A DNA stretch of 64,000 nt from assembly GCA_964402175.1 (NCBI GenBank), contig CAYOBN010000006.1:42889-106888 (forward strand). Direction: 5' to 3'. Position numbers and translations under genes: made by a program. Of this stretch, positions 35,115 to 43,277 are shown in pieces. The DNA comes from JAWKUK01 sp964402175. Its GTDB lineage: Bacteria > Planctomycetota > UBA1135 > GCA-002686595. Under the pieces are notes generated by a model that saw only the letters and a list, made by a program, of their open reading frames with translations, did not search any database and was not told where the DNA came from. Numbering within the stretch: the first letter of the stretch is position 1; every line of letters starts with the position of its first letter.

Positions 35115-35963
35115 GTGACCGACGCGCCGCTCTCGACCGACCACCATCCGCGTGATGCCGCGGGCCTCACGTACGTGTACCCGGTCGTGTCGCGGCGCGC
35201 GGGCGGTGTGTCGGTCGGGATCAACCTGAACCCGAACCGCGCCTGCAACTGGGCGTGTGTGTACTGCCAGGTCGAGGGGCTCGTCCGGGGCGCGGCCCCG
35301 CCGCTGGACCTCGCGCTGCTCACGCGCGAGCTCGCCCAGTTCCTGACCGAGGCGCGCACCCCCGAGTGGCTCGGCGCCCACGCGCCTGAGGGCGCGCGGC
35401 GGCTCGTGGACATCGCGTTCAGCGGCGACGGCGAGCCTACGACGAGCGCGCAGTTCGACGCGGCGGTCGAGTGTGTGCTCGGTGTGCTGGTGGACCTGGA
35501 GCTGCCTCTGCCGCCAGTGCTCATCACCAACGGGTCGCAGGCGACCCGGGCCCATGTCCAGCGGGGCCTCTCGCGGCTCGCCGACGCAGGCGGCACGGCG
35601 TGGTTCAAGCTCGACCGAGGCACACGCGCTGCTCGCAGCTTCGTCAACGGAGTTGATTCGGCGGATACGCGGGTCCTGACGGACCTCGGCGCGATCGCTG
35701 CGGTCGTGCGGACACGCTTGCAGTCCTGTTGGTTCACCGTGGACGGTGAGGCGCCCGACGAGCGCGAGCTCGCGGCGTGGTTGGGCCTCTTGGAGCGCGC
35801 GCGGGCGGCAGGGGTCCAGCTCGTCGACGTCATGCTGTACGGCCTCGCGCGGCCCTCGCACCAGCCGGCCGCGCCGCGGCTCGGGCGGGTGGAGGCAGCC
35901 TGGCTCGAGACCCTGGCGAGCCGGGTCCGGGCGCTCGGTTACGCGGCCTCCGTCTACCCGTGA
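35115..35963 (+). CDS. Radical SAM protein
   Basis: The GTG at 35115 gives 282 residues. The iron-sulphur motif is CNWACVYCQ (CxxxCxxC), followed by VDIAFSGDGEPTTSAQFD, the GEP-type SAM-contact region, and PPVLITNGSQATRAHVQRGL. A related group includes wyosine-type and organic-radical-activating enzymes. No specific function can be given. It follows pruA by 12 bases and is probably co-transcribed. Confidence 0.82.
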   Translation: MTDAPLSTDHHPRDAAGLTYVYPVVSRRAGGVSVGINLNPNRACNWACVYCQVEGLVRGAAPPLDLALLTRELAQFLTEARTPEWLGAHAPEGARRLVDIAFSGDGEPTTSAQFDAAVECVLGVLVDLELPLPPVLITNGSQATRAHVQRGLSRLADAGGTAWFKLDRGTRAARSFVNGVDSADTRVLTDLGAIAAVVRTRLQSCWFTVDGEAPDERELAAWLGLLERARAAGVQLVDVMLYGLARPSHQPAAPRLGRVEAAWLETLASRVRALGYAASVYP

Positions 35964-36110
35964 GCGCGGCAGCGCCGCGCGCCTCCGGCGGCCCACTGGG
36001 GCGTAAATCGGACCATTCCGGGACAGTCCGGCGGGGATCCCAGCCGAAGAGCCTCCGGTGGGCGCAGCGCGCCCCCCAGGCCGACTCCCCCCGCCTACCA
36101 TCCCCGAGCC

Positions 36111-36596
36111 ATGGACGCCGCCACCGAGCTCCGCGAGGCCGTGCGCCGCGATGACCGCGCGCGGGTCGTCGCGTTGCTCGAAGCCGACCCGTCCCTCGCC
36201 GAGGCCGGCAACCGGCGCGGGCTCGCCCTCGTCGTGGACGCGCGGGTACGCGGACACGCGGCGATCGTCGCTCGGCTGGCCGTCGCGCGGCGGCGGCGCG
36301 GCGCACCGCCGCTCTCCGCCGATGAGCTCGTCGCGCTCTCCGAGCCCGTGCAGCTCGAGCGGCTCTTGCGCGCCGATCCCGGCGCTGCGCACCGGCCCGC
36401 AGCCGACGGTTTCCTGCCCGCCCACCGCGCGGCCTACCTCGGCGAGACGGCGTGCGTGGACGTGCTGATGGAGCAAGGCGCCGATCCGAGCCACCGCGCA
36501 CGAAACGCGTCGGAGCTGACGGCGGCCGACAGCGCCGAAGCCGGTCGGCGCAAGCTGCTCGCCGCTCGGCTCCGCGCCGCGGTCGCGGGTCAGTAG
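36111..36596 (+). CDS. Small ankyrin-repeat protein
   Basis: The 161-residue protein consists of ankyrin-like helices, for example LREAVRRDDRARVVALLEAD and FLPAHRAAYLGETACVDVLM followed by EQGADPS. It has no signal peptide and so is probably cytoplasmic. Ankyrin repeats bind proteins; no partner is suggested by the context. It converges on the DUF1501 gene with a gap of 6 bases. Confidence 0.75.
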   Translation: MDAATELREAVRRDDRARVVALLEADPSLAEAGNRRGLALVVDARVRGHAAIVARLAVARRRRGAPPLSADELVALSEPVQLERLLRADPGAAHRPAADGFLPAHRAAYLGETACVDVLMEQGADPSHRARNASELTAADSAEAGRRKLLAARLRAAVAGQ

Positions 36597-36602
36597 CGCG
36601 CC

Positions 36603-38057
36603 TCAGGCGAACACGGCGCGCACCACGTCCCCGTAGACGTCCGTCAAACGGAAGTCTCGGCCAGCGTATCGGTAGGTGAGCCGCTCGTGATCGAGGCCGA
36701 GCAGCGCGAGCAGCGTCGCGTGCAGGTCGTGCACGTGCACCTTGTCGACCGCTGCGTAATAGCCGAAGTCGTCGGTCGCACCGTACGAGAACCCGGGTTT
36801 CACACCGCCGCCGGCCATCCACACGGTGAAGCCGTGCGGGTTGTGGTCGCGGCCCGCCGATGGGCCGCTGCCCTGGGACACCGGCGTACGGCCGAACTCT
36901 CCTGCCCAGAGGACGAGCGTGTCCTCCAGCAAGCCGCGGGCGGCGAGGTCCTGCAGGAGACCCGCGATCGGTTTGTCGACCTCGCGCGCGTTCTTCGTGT
37001 GGTCGCGCACCAGGTCGCCGTGTTGGTCCCACTTGTAGGAGTGGGTGCACTGCACGAAGCGCACACCGGCCTCCGCAAAGCGGCGCGCCATCAGGCATTG
37101 ACGCCCGAAGTTGTCGGTCTCTGCGGTGCCGATGCCATAACGCTCGAGGGTGGCTTTGCTCTCGCTCGCGAGGTCCATGACCGCGGGGGCCTCGCCCTGC
37201 ATGCGCCACGCGAGCTCGAAGGACTCCGTGCGCGCGTCGAGCGCGTCGTCACCGGCGCGCTCGGCAGCGTGGCGCTGGTTCAAGCGCTGCAGCAGGTCGA
37301 GCTGCGCGCGCTGCTCTTCGGCGGACGAGCCGATGTGCGTCAGATGGCGGAAGCTCGCTTGGTCCGCGGGCACGGCCGCGTTGCCGATCGGGACCCCCTG
37401 GAACACACCCGGCAAGAAGGCGCTCGACCAGTTGTTGACGCCGCCGTGCCCGAGGGTCGGACAGATCGTGACGTAACCCGGCAGCGCGCGGTTCTCGCTG
37501 CCGAGGCCGTAGAGGATCCACGAGCCCATGCTCGGGCGGACGAACGTGTCCGAGCCCGTGTGCAGGGCCAGCAGTGCTCCGCCGTGCGCGTCGTTGGTGC
37601 CGTGCACCGACTTGATGAAACACAGTCGATCGACCTCCGCCGCGACGTGCGGGAAGAGCTCGCTCACCCAGGCGCCGCACTCCCCGTGCTGCGCCCATTT
37701 CCATGGCGATGCCAAGAGGTTCCCCGTCTGTGCGAACGTCACACGCGGTTTGTCGAACGGCAGCGGTTGGCCATCGCGCTTCTGCAGCTCGGGTTTGTAG
37801 TCGAACGTGTCGACCTGGCTCGGGCCGCCGTGCAGGAAGAGGAAGATCACACGCTTCGCGCGCGGGGCAAAATGCGGGGCCTTGGGCGCCAACGGGTCCG
37901 AGCCATCGCGCCCCGCGATCGGGCGACCGCCCGCGAAGGCGCTGCCGAGCGAGCCCAGCGCGGTCACGCCCCCGGCGGCAGCGAGGCGGAAGAGGTCCCT
38001 CCGGCGCAGCGGGTCGGCGAAGAGGAGGTGACCGTGGTGCGGGGGTCGCGGAACCAT
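36603..38057 (-). CDS. DUF1501 (sulfatase-like) protein with Tat signal
   Basis: The 484-residue protein starts with a long n-region and twin-arginine motif DPLRRRDLFRLAAAGG. DUF1501 features follow: VIFLFLHGGPSQVDTFDYKP, the metal-site-like HGTNDAHGGALLALHTGS, HSYKWDQHGDL, and LVLWAGEFGRTPVSQGSGPS with GRDHNPHG. DUF1501 proteins resemble alkaline phosphatases and sulfatases and are greatly expanded in planctomycetes, often beside cytochrome-containing DUF1549/DUF1553 genes. No such partner is adjacent here. ATG 38057 was chosen over the longer frame because it leads directly into the signal. Confidence 0.88.
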   Translation of the reverse strand: MVPRPPHHGHLLFADPLRRRDLFRLAAAGGVTALGSLGSAFAGGRPIAGRDGSDPLAPKAPHFAPRAKRVIFLFLHGGPSQVDTFDYKPELQKRDGQPLPFDKPRVTFAQTGNLLASPWKWAQHGECGAWVSELFPHVAAEVDRLCFIKSVHGTNDAHGGALLALHTGSDTFVRPSMGSWILYGLGSENRALPGYVTICPTLGHGGVNNWSSAFLPGVFQGVPIGNAAVPADQASFRHLTHIGSSAEEQRAQLDLLQRLNQRHAAERAGDDALDARTESFELAWRMQGEAPAVMDLASESKATLERYGIGTAETDNFGRQCLMARRFAEAGVRFVQCTHSYKWDQHGDLVRDHTKNAREVDKPIAGLLQDLAARGLLEDTLVLWAGEFGRTPVSQGSGPSAGRDHNPHGFTVWMAGGGVKPGFSYGATDDFGYYAAVDKVHVHDLHATLLALLGLDHERLTYRYAGRDFRLTDVYGDVVRAVFA

Positions 38058-38263
38058 GCATGGATGGTAGCGCGCCCGCGGGAGCTCCCGAATCGAGACA
38101 CGCCCCGCCGCGCAGACGCGACGTATATCCGACGCAAAAACTCCACTTCCTGGGGCGAGGCAGCACACCCCCTGGCTAGCATTCGGAGGGAAGCGCGGTC
38201 CGGCGCCGCATCCGTGCCGGTCGACGTTTCCTTTCCTCTCCTCCAACACATCACCAGCGCACC

Positions 38264-39421
38264 ATGCGACTGAACCGCATCCTCCCCGCCCTGGCCGCCT
38301 GCGCGACGGCCCCCTTCGCGTCCGCCCAGTGGTCGGACAACTTCGAGTCCTACGCCCTCAACTCGGCCATCGAAGGCCAGGGTGGTTGGCACAACTGGGA
38401 CTCCTCCGGTGGCCAGCAGACCATCAACCGCGTCGTCGGCACGACCGGCACCATCACCCCGTTCCAAGGGTCGCGGATGCTGAACGTCGTCGGCTCGCAG
38501 ATCGCGGGCAACTTCCTCTCGGACACGGTCCACGAGATGAACGGCCCGTACAACGCCGGCGCCGGCGGCTTCACGTTCACGACGCGCCAGTACATCCCGA
38601 CCAGCTTCAGCGGCGAGACGTACGTGATCGTGCTCAACGAGTACGCCGACTTCGGCGGCCCGTACGACTGGTCCTTCCAGTGCTCGTTCAACGCGTCCTC
38701 GGCCCTCGTCCGCATGGACGTGTTCAACCAGGCCGCTGCCACGATCGTCAACGGTGACCAAGTCATCGCCTTCGACCAGTGGGCCGAGCTCAAGGTCGAG
38801 ATCGACCTCAACAACAACATGGCGAAGTCGTTCTACAACGGGGTCCAGATGTGGGACTTCGTGTGGAGCGACGTGCTCGGCGCCGGCGGCTCGACGGCCA
38901 TCGCCGCGCTCGACCTCTTCCCGGCGACGGAGTTCACCTCCAGCATGTACTTCGACGTGTTCAGCCTGTCGCCCGGCATCGCCGGCATCCCGATCGGCAC
39001 GAACTACTGCAACACGAACCCGAACTCGACCGGCAGCTCCGGCCGCATCGACGCCTACGGTAGCCCGATCGTCGCGGCGAACAACGTGACGCTCGAGGCG
39101 ACGAGCTGCCCGAACAACGCGTTCCTGTTCTTCCTGACGAGCACCACGCAGGGCCAGACCAACAACCCGGGCGGCAGCGCGGGCAACCTGTGCCTCGGCG
39201 GCGCGATCGGTCGTTACGTCGGCCCGGGCCAGATCAAGAACACGGGCGCCACGGGCTCCGCGAGCCTCACGATCAACCTGACGCAGATCCCGTCCCCGAC
39301 GGGCTTCGTCTCGGCGGTGGCGGGTCAGTCGCGCAACTTCCAGGCGTGGCACCGCGACGTCACCGGCGGCGGTGGCGCGACGTCGAACTTCACGGACGCC
39401 ACCACGATCGCGTTCCAGTGA
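38264..39421 (+). CDS. Secreted protein with C-terminal repeated-type domain
   Basis: The 385-residue protein has a classical signal peptide (MRLNRILPALAACATAPFAS, then AQ). Residues about 22-240 are beta-rich and resemble a laminin-G or lectin-like sandwich (WSDNFESYALN, YIVLNEYADFGGPYDW-like strands). The C-terminal 140 residues begin GTNYCNTNPNSTGSSGRIDA and end FQAWHRDVTGG, then SNFTDATTIAF. This looks like a modular C-terminal domain that I associate with many planctomycete exported proteins. The function is unknown. A strong hairpin follows the gene. Confidence 0.75.
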   Translation: MRLNRILPALAACATAPFASAQWSDNFESYALNSAIEGQGGWHNWDSSGGQQTINRVVGTTGTITPFQGSRMLNVVGSQIAGNFLSDTVHEMNGPYNAGAGGFTFTTRQYIPTSFSGETYVIVLNEYADFGGPYDWSFQCSFNASSALVRMDVFNQAAATIVNGDQVIAFDQWAELKVEIDLNNNMAKSFYNGVQMWDFVWSDVLGAGGSTAIAALDLFPATEFTSSMYFDVFSLSPGIAGIPIGTNYCNTNPNSTGSSGRIDAYGSPIVAANNVTLEATSCPNNAFLFFLTSTTQGQTNNPGGSAGNLCLGGAIGRYVGPGQIKNTGATGSASLTINLTQIPSPTGFVSAVAGQSRNFQAWHRDVTGGGGATSNFTDATTIAFQ

Positions 39422-39470
39422 TCGGCGGCACGGCGCCGTGCGGCCCTTCGGGGCGTCGCTCGGCGTAGAC

Positions 39471-39499
39471 AGCGGGGGGGCTCCTGGAGCCCCCCCGCT
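39471..39499 (+). terminator. Terminator-like perfect inverted repeat
   Basis: AGCGGGGGGGCTCC (39471-39484) pairs perfectly with 39486-39499, centred on one T, with GCGTTT following. It lies 50 bases after the stop of the secreted protein gene and 46 bases before the HAD gene. Confidence 0.7.
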
Positions 39500-39544
39500 C
39501 GCGTTTGGCCCCGAGTGAGGCCGTGGCGTATCCTCTCGGCCCCC

Positions 39545-40414
39545 ATGGCCTTCAAGCTGCTCTCGGATTTCGACGGGGTCTGGACCGACCAGGCGACCGA
39601 AGCAGAGGCCGTACGCAGCGCCTTCGTCGCCGCCGTCGCGGCGCTGCAGCGGCGTGACCGTGCCGCAGTCGAAGCAGAGTTCCAGGACTTCCTGCGGGCA
39701 GCCCTCGCCGACCCGGCCGACAACGGCTGGGCGCCTCTGGGCGAAGTCACCGCGTTCGTCGACGAGGACCCGCTGCTCGCGACTGCGTCGGTCGCGGGCT
39801 GGCTCGATCGCGGCGGCCGCCACGCCGCGGCGGACGGCTGGCGTGCGGCCATCGCGGCCGGCGGCCACGCCCATGCGACGGCCCTCGCCAATGCCAGCTT
39901 CGGCCCCGCGACCGCCAAACACCGCGAGCAGGGCGGCCACGCGCTCGTTCCAGGCGCGCGGGAGGTCGTGACGGAGCTGCGCGCCCGGGGCGTCGAGCTC
40001 GTCATCGTGTCGAACTCGCTGCCGGACAAGCTCGTGCAGCTCTTCGCGGCCGCGGACATCGACCCCGAGCGCGACGTGCGCATCATCGGCGACGCGGGCA
40101 AATGGCGCCTCGGGGACGGGCGCGACCTCGTGACGATCGGCGAGCGGCACGTGCGCCTCGACCGCCCCCACTACCGACGCGTGCTGGAGCTGGAGCGGCC
40201 CGACCTGGTCGTGGGCGACGTGCTCTCGCTCGATCTTGCGCTGCCTTCGATGCTGCGCTTCATCGGCGCGCTCGATCCTGCGCTGCAGCTCGTGCTGCGC
40301 CGCCACGCCCATACCCCAGCCTGGACCCTCGCGGCCCGCGCTGCGGGCGTCTACGACCACGTGATCGATGGAGTCCACGAGCTCACGACGCTCGTCGACG
40401 TCGCACGGAGCTGA
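39545..40414 (+). CDS. HAD-like hydrolase linked to the phn transporter genes
   Basis: The 289-residue protein has HAD motif I KLLSDFDGVWTDQAT, a helical cap of about 110 residues, motif II LVIVSNSL, a basic residue in DAGKWRLGDG and motif IV VVGDVLSLDLAL. This is the layout of a C1-capped phosphatase. Its stop is 4 bases before phnD, so it is very likely in the same operon and may act on what the transporter imports. A phosphonatase role is possible but motif I (DFDG) is that of general phosphatases. Confidence 0.75.
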   Translation: MAFKLLSDFDGVWTDQATEAEAVRSAFVAAVAALQRRDRAAVEAEFQDFLRAALADPADNGWAPLGEVTAFVDEDPLLATASVAGWLDRGGRHAAADGWRAAIAAGGHAHATALANASFGPATAKHREQGGHALVPGAREVVTELRARGVELVIVSNSLPDKLVQLFAAADIDPERDVRIIGDAGKWRLGDGRDLVTIGERHVRLDRPHYRRVLELERPDLVVGDVLSLDLALPSMLRFIGALDPALQLVLRRHAHTPAWTLAARAAGVYDHVIDGVHELTTLVDVARS

Positions 40415-40418
40415 CCCC

Positions 40419-41402
40419 ATGGCCACCCCTTTGCTGCGCAGCCTGACTGCGCTCGCCCTCGCCGCCCTCGCCGCTTGCGCCGACGCCACCGTCGGGACTG
40501 CGGAGCGGCCCTTCACGATGTACTTCGTGCCCTCGCGCGACGCGGACACCATCGCGGACAGCGCCAAGGAGATCGAGGCGTTCGTCGAGGTCCATGTCAG
40601 CCGCGAGCTCTACGGGAAGGGCTCGGGCTTCCACGTGGAGACCGCGATCCCAGCGAGCTACGTCGCCGTCGTCGAAGCGTTCGGTACGGGTCGCGCGGAC
40701 TTCGCGGCGCTCAACACGTTCGGTTACATCCTGGCGAAGGACGTCAAGGGGTACCCGGTCGAAGCGATCTTGACCGTCGTTCGAGGCAAGAACGAAACGG
40801 CGTACAAGGGGCAGATCATCGCGCACGTCGACAGCGGCATCACCCGCGTCGAGGACTTGGCGGGCAAGCGCTTCGCGTACACCGACGCCGCTTCGACCGC
40901 AGGCTTCATCCTGCCCTCCAAGCTCTTCCGCGACCGCGGCATCCAGCTCGGCGAGACGGTCTTCTCCTCGAACTACGACGCGGTCGTCACCCAGGTGTAC
41001 CAGCGCAGCGTCGACGGTGGTGCGACGTACTACAGCCCGCCGCGCATCGAGGTGAAGGCGGACGGAACCGAGGTCGAGATCCCGCGCGATGCACGGACGC
41101 GCGTGGCGACGCAGTTCCCCGACGTCTTCGAGAAGGTCCGGGTGATCGGGTTCACCGAAGAGACCCCCAACGACGCGTGGGTGATGCGGCGCGGCATCGA
41201 CGCCGACCCCGAGCGCGACAAGCGCCTGCGCGACGCCGTGCGCGCGGCCCTCTTCGCTTTCGCGGCGACCGATGAGGGCAAAGCCTCGCTCGGGCGGCTC
41301 TACGACATCACGGGGCTCTCGAACGCGACGGACAGCACCTACGACGCGATCCGTAAGGTCGTGCTCGAGTCCGGGCTCGACCTCGAGACGGCGGTGAAAT
41401 GA
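40419..41402 (+). CDS. phnD: Phosphonate/phosphite ABC transporter substrate-binding lipoprotein, PhnD family
   Basis: The 327-residue protein has a lipobox (LALAALAAC) and the PhnD-family periplasmic binding fold: FTMYFVPSRDADTIADSAKE, SYVAVVEAFGTGRADFAALN, DLAGKRFAYTDAASTAGFIL and VIGFTEETPNDAWVMRRGI. Family members bind phosphonates, phosphite or phosphate esters. It overlaps the phnC start by 4 bases. Fusion-free PhnD-C-E systems occur widely without C-P lyase, and no C-P lyase genes are visible in this window. Confidence 0.9.
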   Translation: MATPLLRSLTALALAALAACADATVGTAERPFTMYFVPSRDADTIADSAKEIEAFVEVHVSRELYGKGSGFHVETAIPASYVAVVEAFGTGRADFAALNTFGYILAKDVKGYPVEAILTVVRGKNETAYKGQIIAHVDSGITRVEDLAGKRFAYTDAASTAGFILPSKLFRDRGIQLGETVFSSNYDAVVTQVYQRSVDGGATYYSPPRIEVKADGTEVEIPRDARTRVATQFPDVFEKVRVIGFTEETPNDAWVMRRGIDADPERDKRLRDAVRAALFAFAATDEGKASLGRLYDITGLSNATDSTYDAIRKVVLESGLDLETAVK

Positions 41403-42169
41403 GCGCTCCGCTCCTCTCGATCCGCGACCTGCACAAGGTCTACGACAACGGCACCCACGCGGTGCGCGGCGTCTCGTTCGACGTGCAGAAGGGTGAGTTC
41501 TTGGCCGTGATCGGCCTGTCGGGCTCCGGCAAGTCGTCCCTGCTGCGCTGCATCAACCGGCTGGTCGAGCCGACGAGCGGCTCGGTGCTGAAACACGGCG
41601 TCGATGTCACCCATGTGCGCGGCGCGGAGCTGCGAGCGTTGCGCCGCTCGATCGGCATGGTGTTCCAGCACTTCAACTTGATCCCGCGGCACTCCGTGCT
41701 GTCGAACGTGCTGACCGGGAGCCTCGGGCGCACAGGGACCTTCGCGAGCGCCCTGGGCCGCTATTCCGCCGCCGATCGCAAGCGGGCGCACGAATGCCTC
41801 GAGCTCGTCGGCCTCGGCGGTAAAGCCCAGCAGCGCGCGACCTCCCTCTCCGGCGGCCAACAACAGCGGGTCGCGATCGCGCGCTCGCTCCTGCAGGACC
41901 CCGAGCTGCTGCTCGCCGACGAACCCGTCGCCTCCCTCGATCCGGCGACGTCGCACTCCGTGATGCAGCACCTCGAGCGCATCAACAAGGAGCTCGGGAA
42001 GACGATCGTCTGCAACCTGCACTTCCTCTCGCTCGTCCGACAGTACGCGACGCGCGTGATCGCGCTGAAGGCAGGGCAGGTGGTGTTCGAGGGCCCCGCC
42101 CTCGCGATCGACGCCGACCGCTTTCGCGCCATCTACGGCGAAGAGGCCCGCGAGGTCTCCATCGACTGA
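41399..42169 (+). CDS. phnC: Phosphonate-type ABC transporter ATP-binding protein
   Basis: The 256-residue product has Walker A GLSGSGKSSLLRC, the PhnC-type segment HFNLIPRHSVLSNVLTGSLG, signature LSGGQQQRVAIARSLL, Walker B LLLADEPVASLDP and an H-loop histidine in NLHFLSLVRQYATRV. The ATG overlaps the phnD stop as ATGA and phnE follows after 5 bases. Confidence 0.94.
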   Translation: MSAPLLSIRDLHKVYDNGTHAVRGVSFDVQKGEFLAVIGLSGSGKSSLLRCINRLVEPTSGSVLKHGVDVTHVRGAELRALRRSIGMVFQHFNLIPRHSVLSNVLTGSLGRTGTFASALGRYSAADRKRAHECLELVGLGGKAQQRATSLSGGQQQRVAIARSLLQDPELLLADEPVASLDPATSHSVMQHLERINKELGKTIVCNLHFLSLVRQYATRVIALKAGQVVFEGPALAIDADRFRAIYGEEAREVSID

Positions 42170-42174
42170 CGCCC

Positions 42175-43230
42175 ATGGAACAGTTCCAACAACGTGTCCA
42201 GCGGGCGGAGCAGCGGGCGCTCGTCTCGGCGTCGGCGTTCAACGCGGCGCTCGTGTTCTACACCGGGCTCCTCGCGCTGTACTTGCGCGACGGGGCGTTC
42301 ACCCAGGCGGATCGCGCGCTCTACCTGGGGCTCGCTGCGGCGGCGGTCGCCATCGGGGCGCTCTGGTCGCGCAGCGCCGACTCTCCGGGCCGTATCGTCG
42401 CCGCGCGCACGAACCCGCTGCTGCGCAGCCGCGAGAGCGAGCCCACGGGCCCGTGGCTGCGGACGCTGTCGGGGATCGCGACGGCGACGGTCGGCGCGCT
42501 GACCCTCGTCGTCGCGTGGTTCGTCACGGACACGAACCTGCGCGAGCTCTTCTCGCGCGGGGGCCTGGCGGGGGCGCGGCGCATCTTCAGCGCGATCCTG
42601 CGGCCGGACTGGTCGATCCTACCGGACGTGCTCGAACAGACGCTCGTCACGATCTTCATGGCGCTGCAGGCGACGCTGATCGCGATACCGATCGCGTTCG
42701 TGCTCAGCTTTCCGGCCGCGCGCAACCTCACCCGCGGCTCGCGTGTCGGGGTCGCCGCGTACACGACCCTGCGCTTCCTCTGCAACTTCACGCGCTCGAT
42801 CGAGGCCCTCGTCTGGGCCATCGTGTTCGCAGTGTGGGTCGGCATCGGCCCCTTCGCGGGGATGCTGGCGCTGATGGTGCACAGCGTCGCGAGCCTCGTG
42901 AAGCTCTTCTCGGAGCAGGTCGAAGGCATCGACCAAGGGCCGGTGGAAGCGATCGAAGCCACGGGCGCGAGCCGCTTGCAGGTCATCTGGTTCGCGGTGG
43001 TGCCGCAGGTGGTGCTCCCCTACCTGTCGTTCGCCATCTACCGCTGGGACATCAACGTGCGCATGGCGACGATCATCGGGCTCGTCGGCGGCGGCGGGAT
43101 CGGCAAGCTGCTGATCCAATACCAAGGCCTCGCCAAGTGGCACGCCGTCGGCACGATCGTCATCGTGATCGCCATCGTCGTGTGGCTGATGGACTGGCTC
43201 TCCGCGCGCCTGCGCGAAGCGATCCATTGA
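42175..43230 (+). CDS. phnE: Phosphonate-type ABC transporter permease
   Basis: The 351-residue protein has an N-terminal pair of helices before the ordinary permease core and the PhnE hallmarks RPDWSILPDVLEQTLVTIFM, RFLCNFTRSIEALVWAIVF and the EAA-type loop EAIEATGASRLQVIWFAVVP. The end, IIGLVGGGGIGKLLIQYQGL, is typical of phosphonate permeases. It forms the channel for the PhnC ATPase and PhnD binding protein encoded upstream. Confidence 0.92.
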   Translation: MEQFQQRVQRAEQRALVSASAFNAALVFYTGLLALYLRDGAFTQADRALYLGLAAAAVAIGALWSRSADSPGRIVAARTNPLLRSRESEPTGPWLRTLSGIATATVGALTLVVAWFVTDTNLRELFSRGGLAGARRIFSAILRPDWSILPDVLEQTLVTIFMALQATLIAIPIAFVLSFPAARNLTRGSRVGVAAYTTLRFLCNFTRSIEALVWAIVFAVWVGIGPFAGMLALMVHSVASLVKLFSEQVEGIDQGPVEAIEATGASRLQVIWFAVVPQVVLPYLSFAIYRWDINVRMATIIGLVGGGGIGKLLIQYQGLAKWHAVGTIVIVIAIVVWLMDWLSARLREAIH

Positions 43231-43243
43231 GGCGCGCTGTGGA

Positions 43244-43277
43244 GCCCCGATCATGAACGAGCCCCGATCATGAACGA
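43244..43277. repeat. Perfect 17-bp tandem duplication at a start codon
   Basis: GCCCCGATCATGAACGA occurs twice in direct succession (43244-43260 and 43261-43277). The second copy supplies the start ATG (43270) of the phosphodiester glycosidase gene. The ATG in the first copy opens a 6-codon frame whose TGA overlaps that start as ATGA. Confidence 0.92.

Noticed and set aside
39545..43230. Complete phosphonate degradation locus
   Set aside because: Only the transporter, a general HAD phosphatase and a glycosidase are present. No C-P lyase or phosphonatase was seen.
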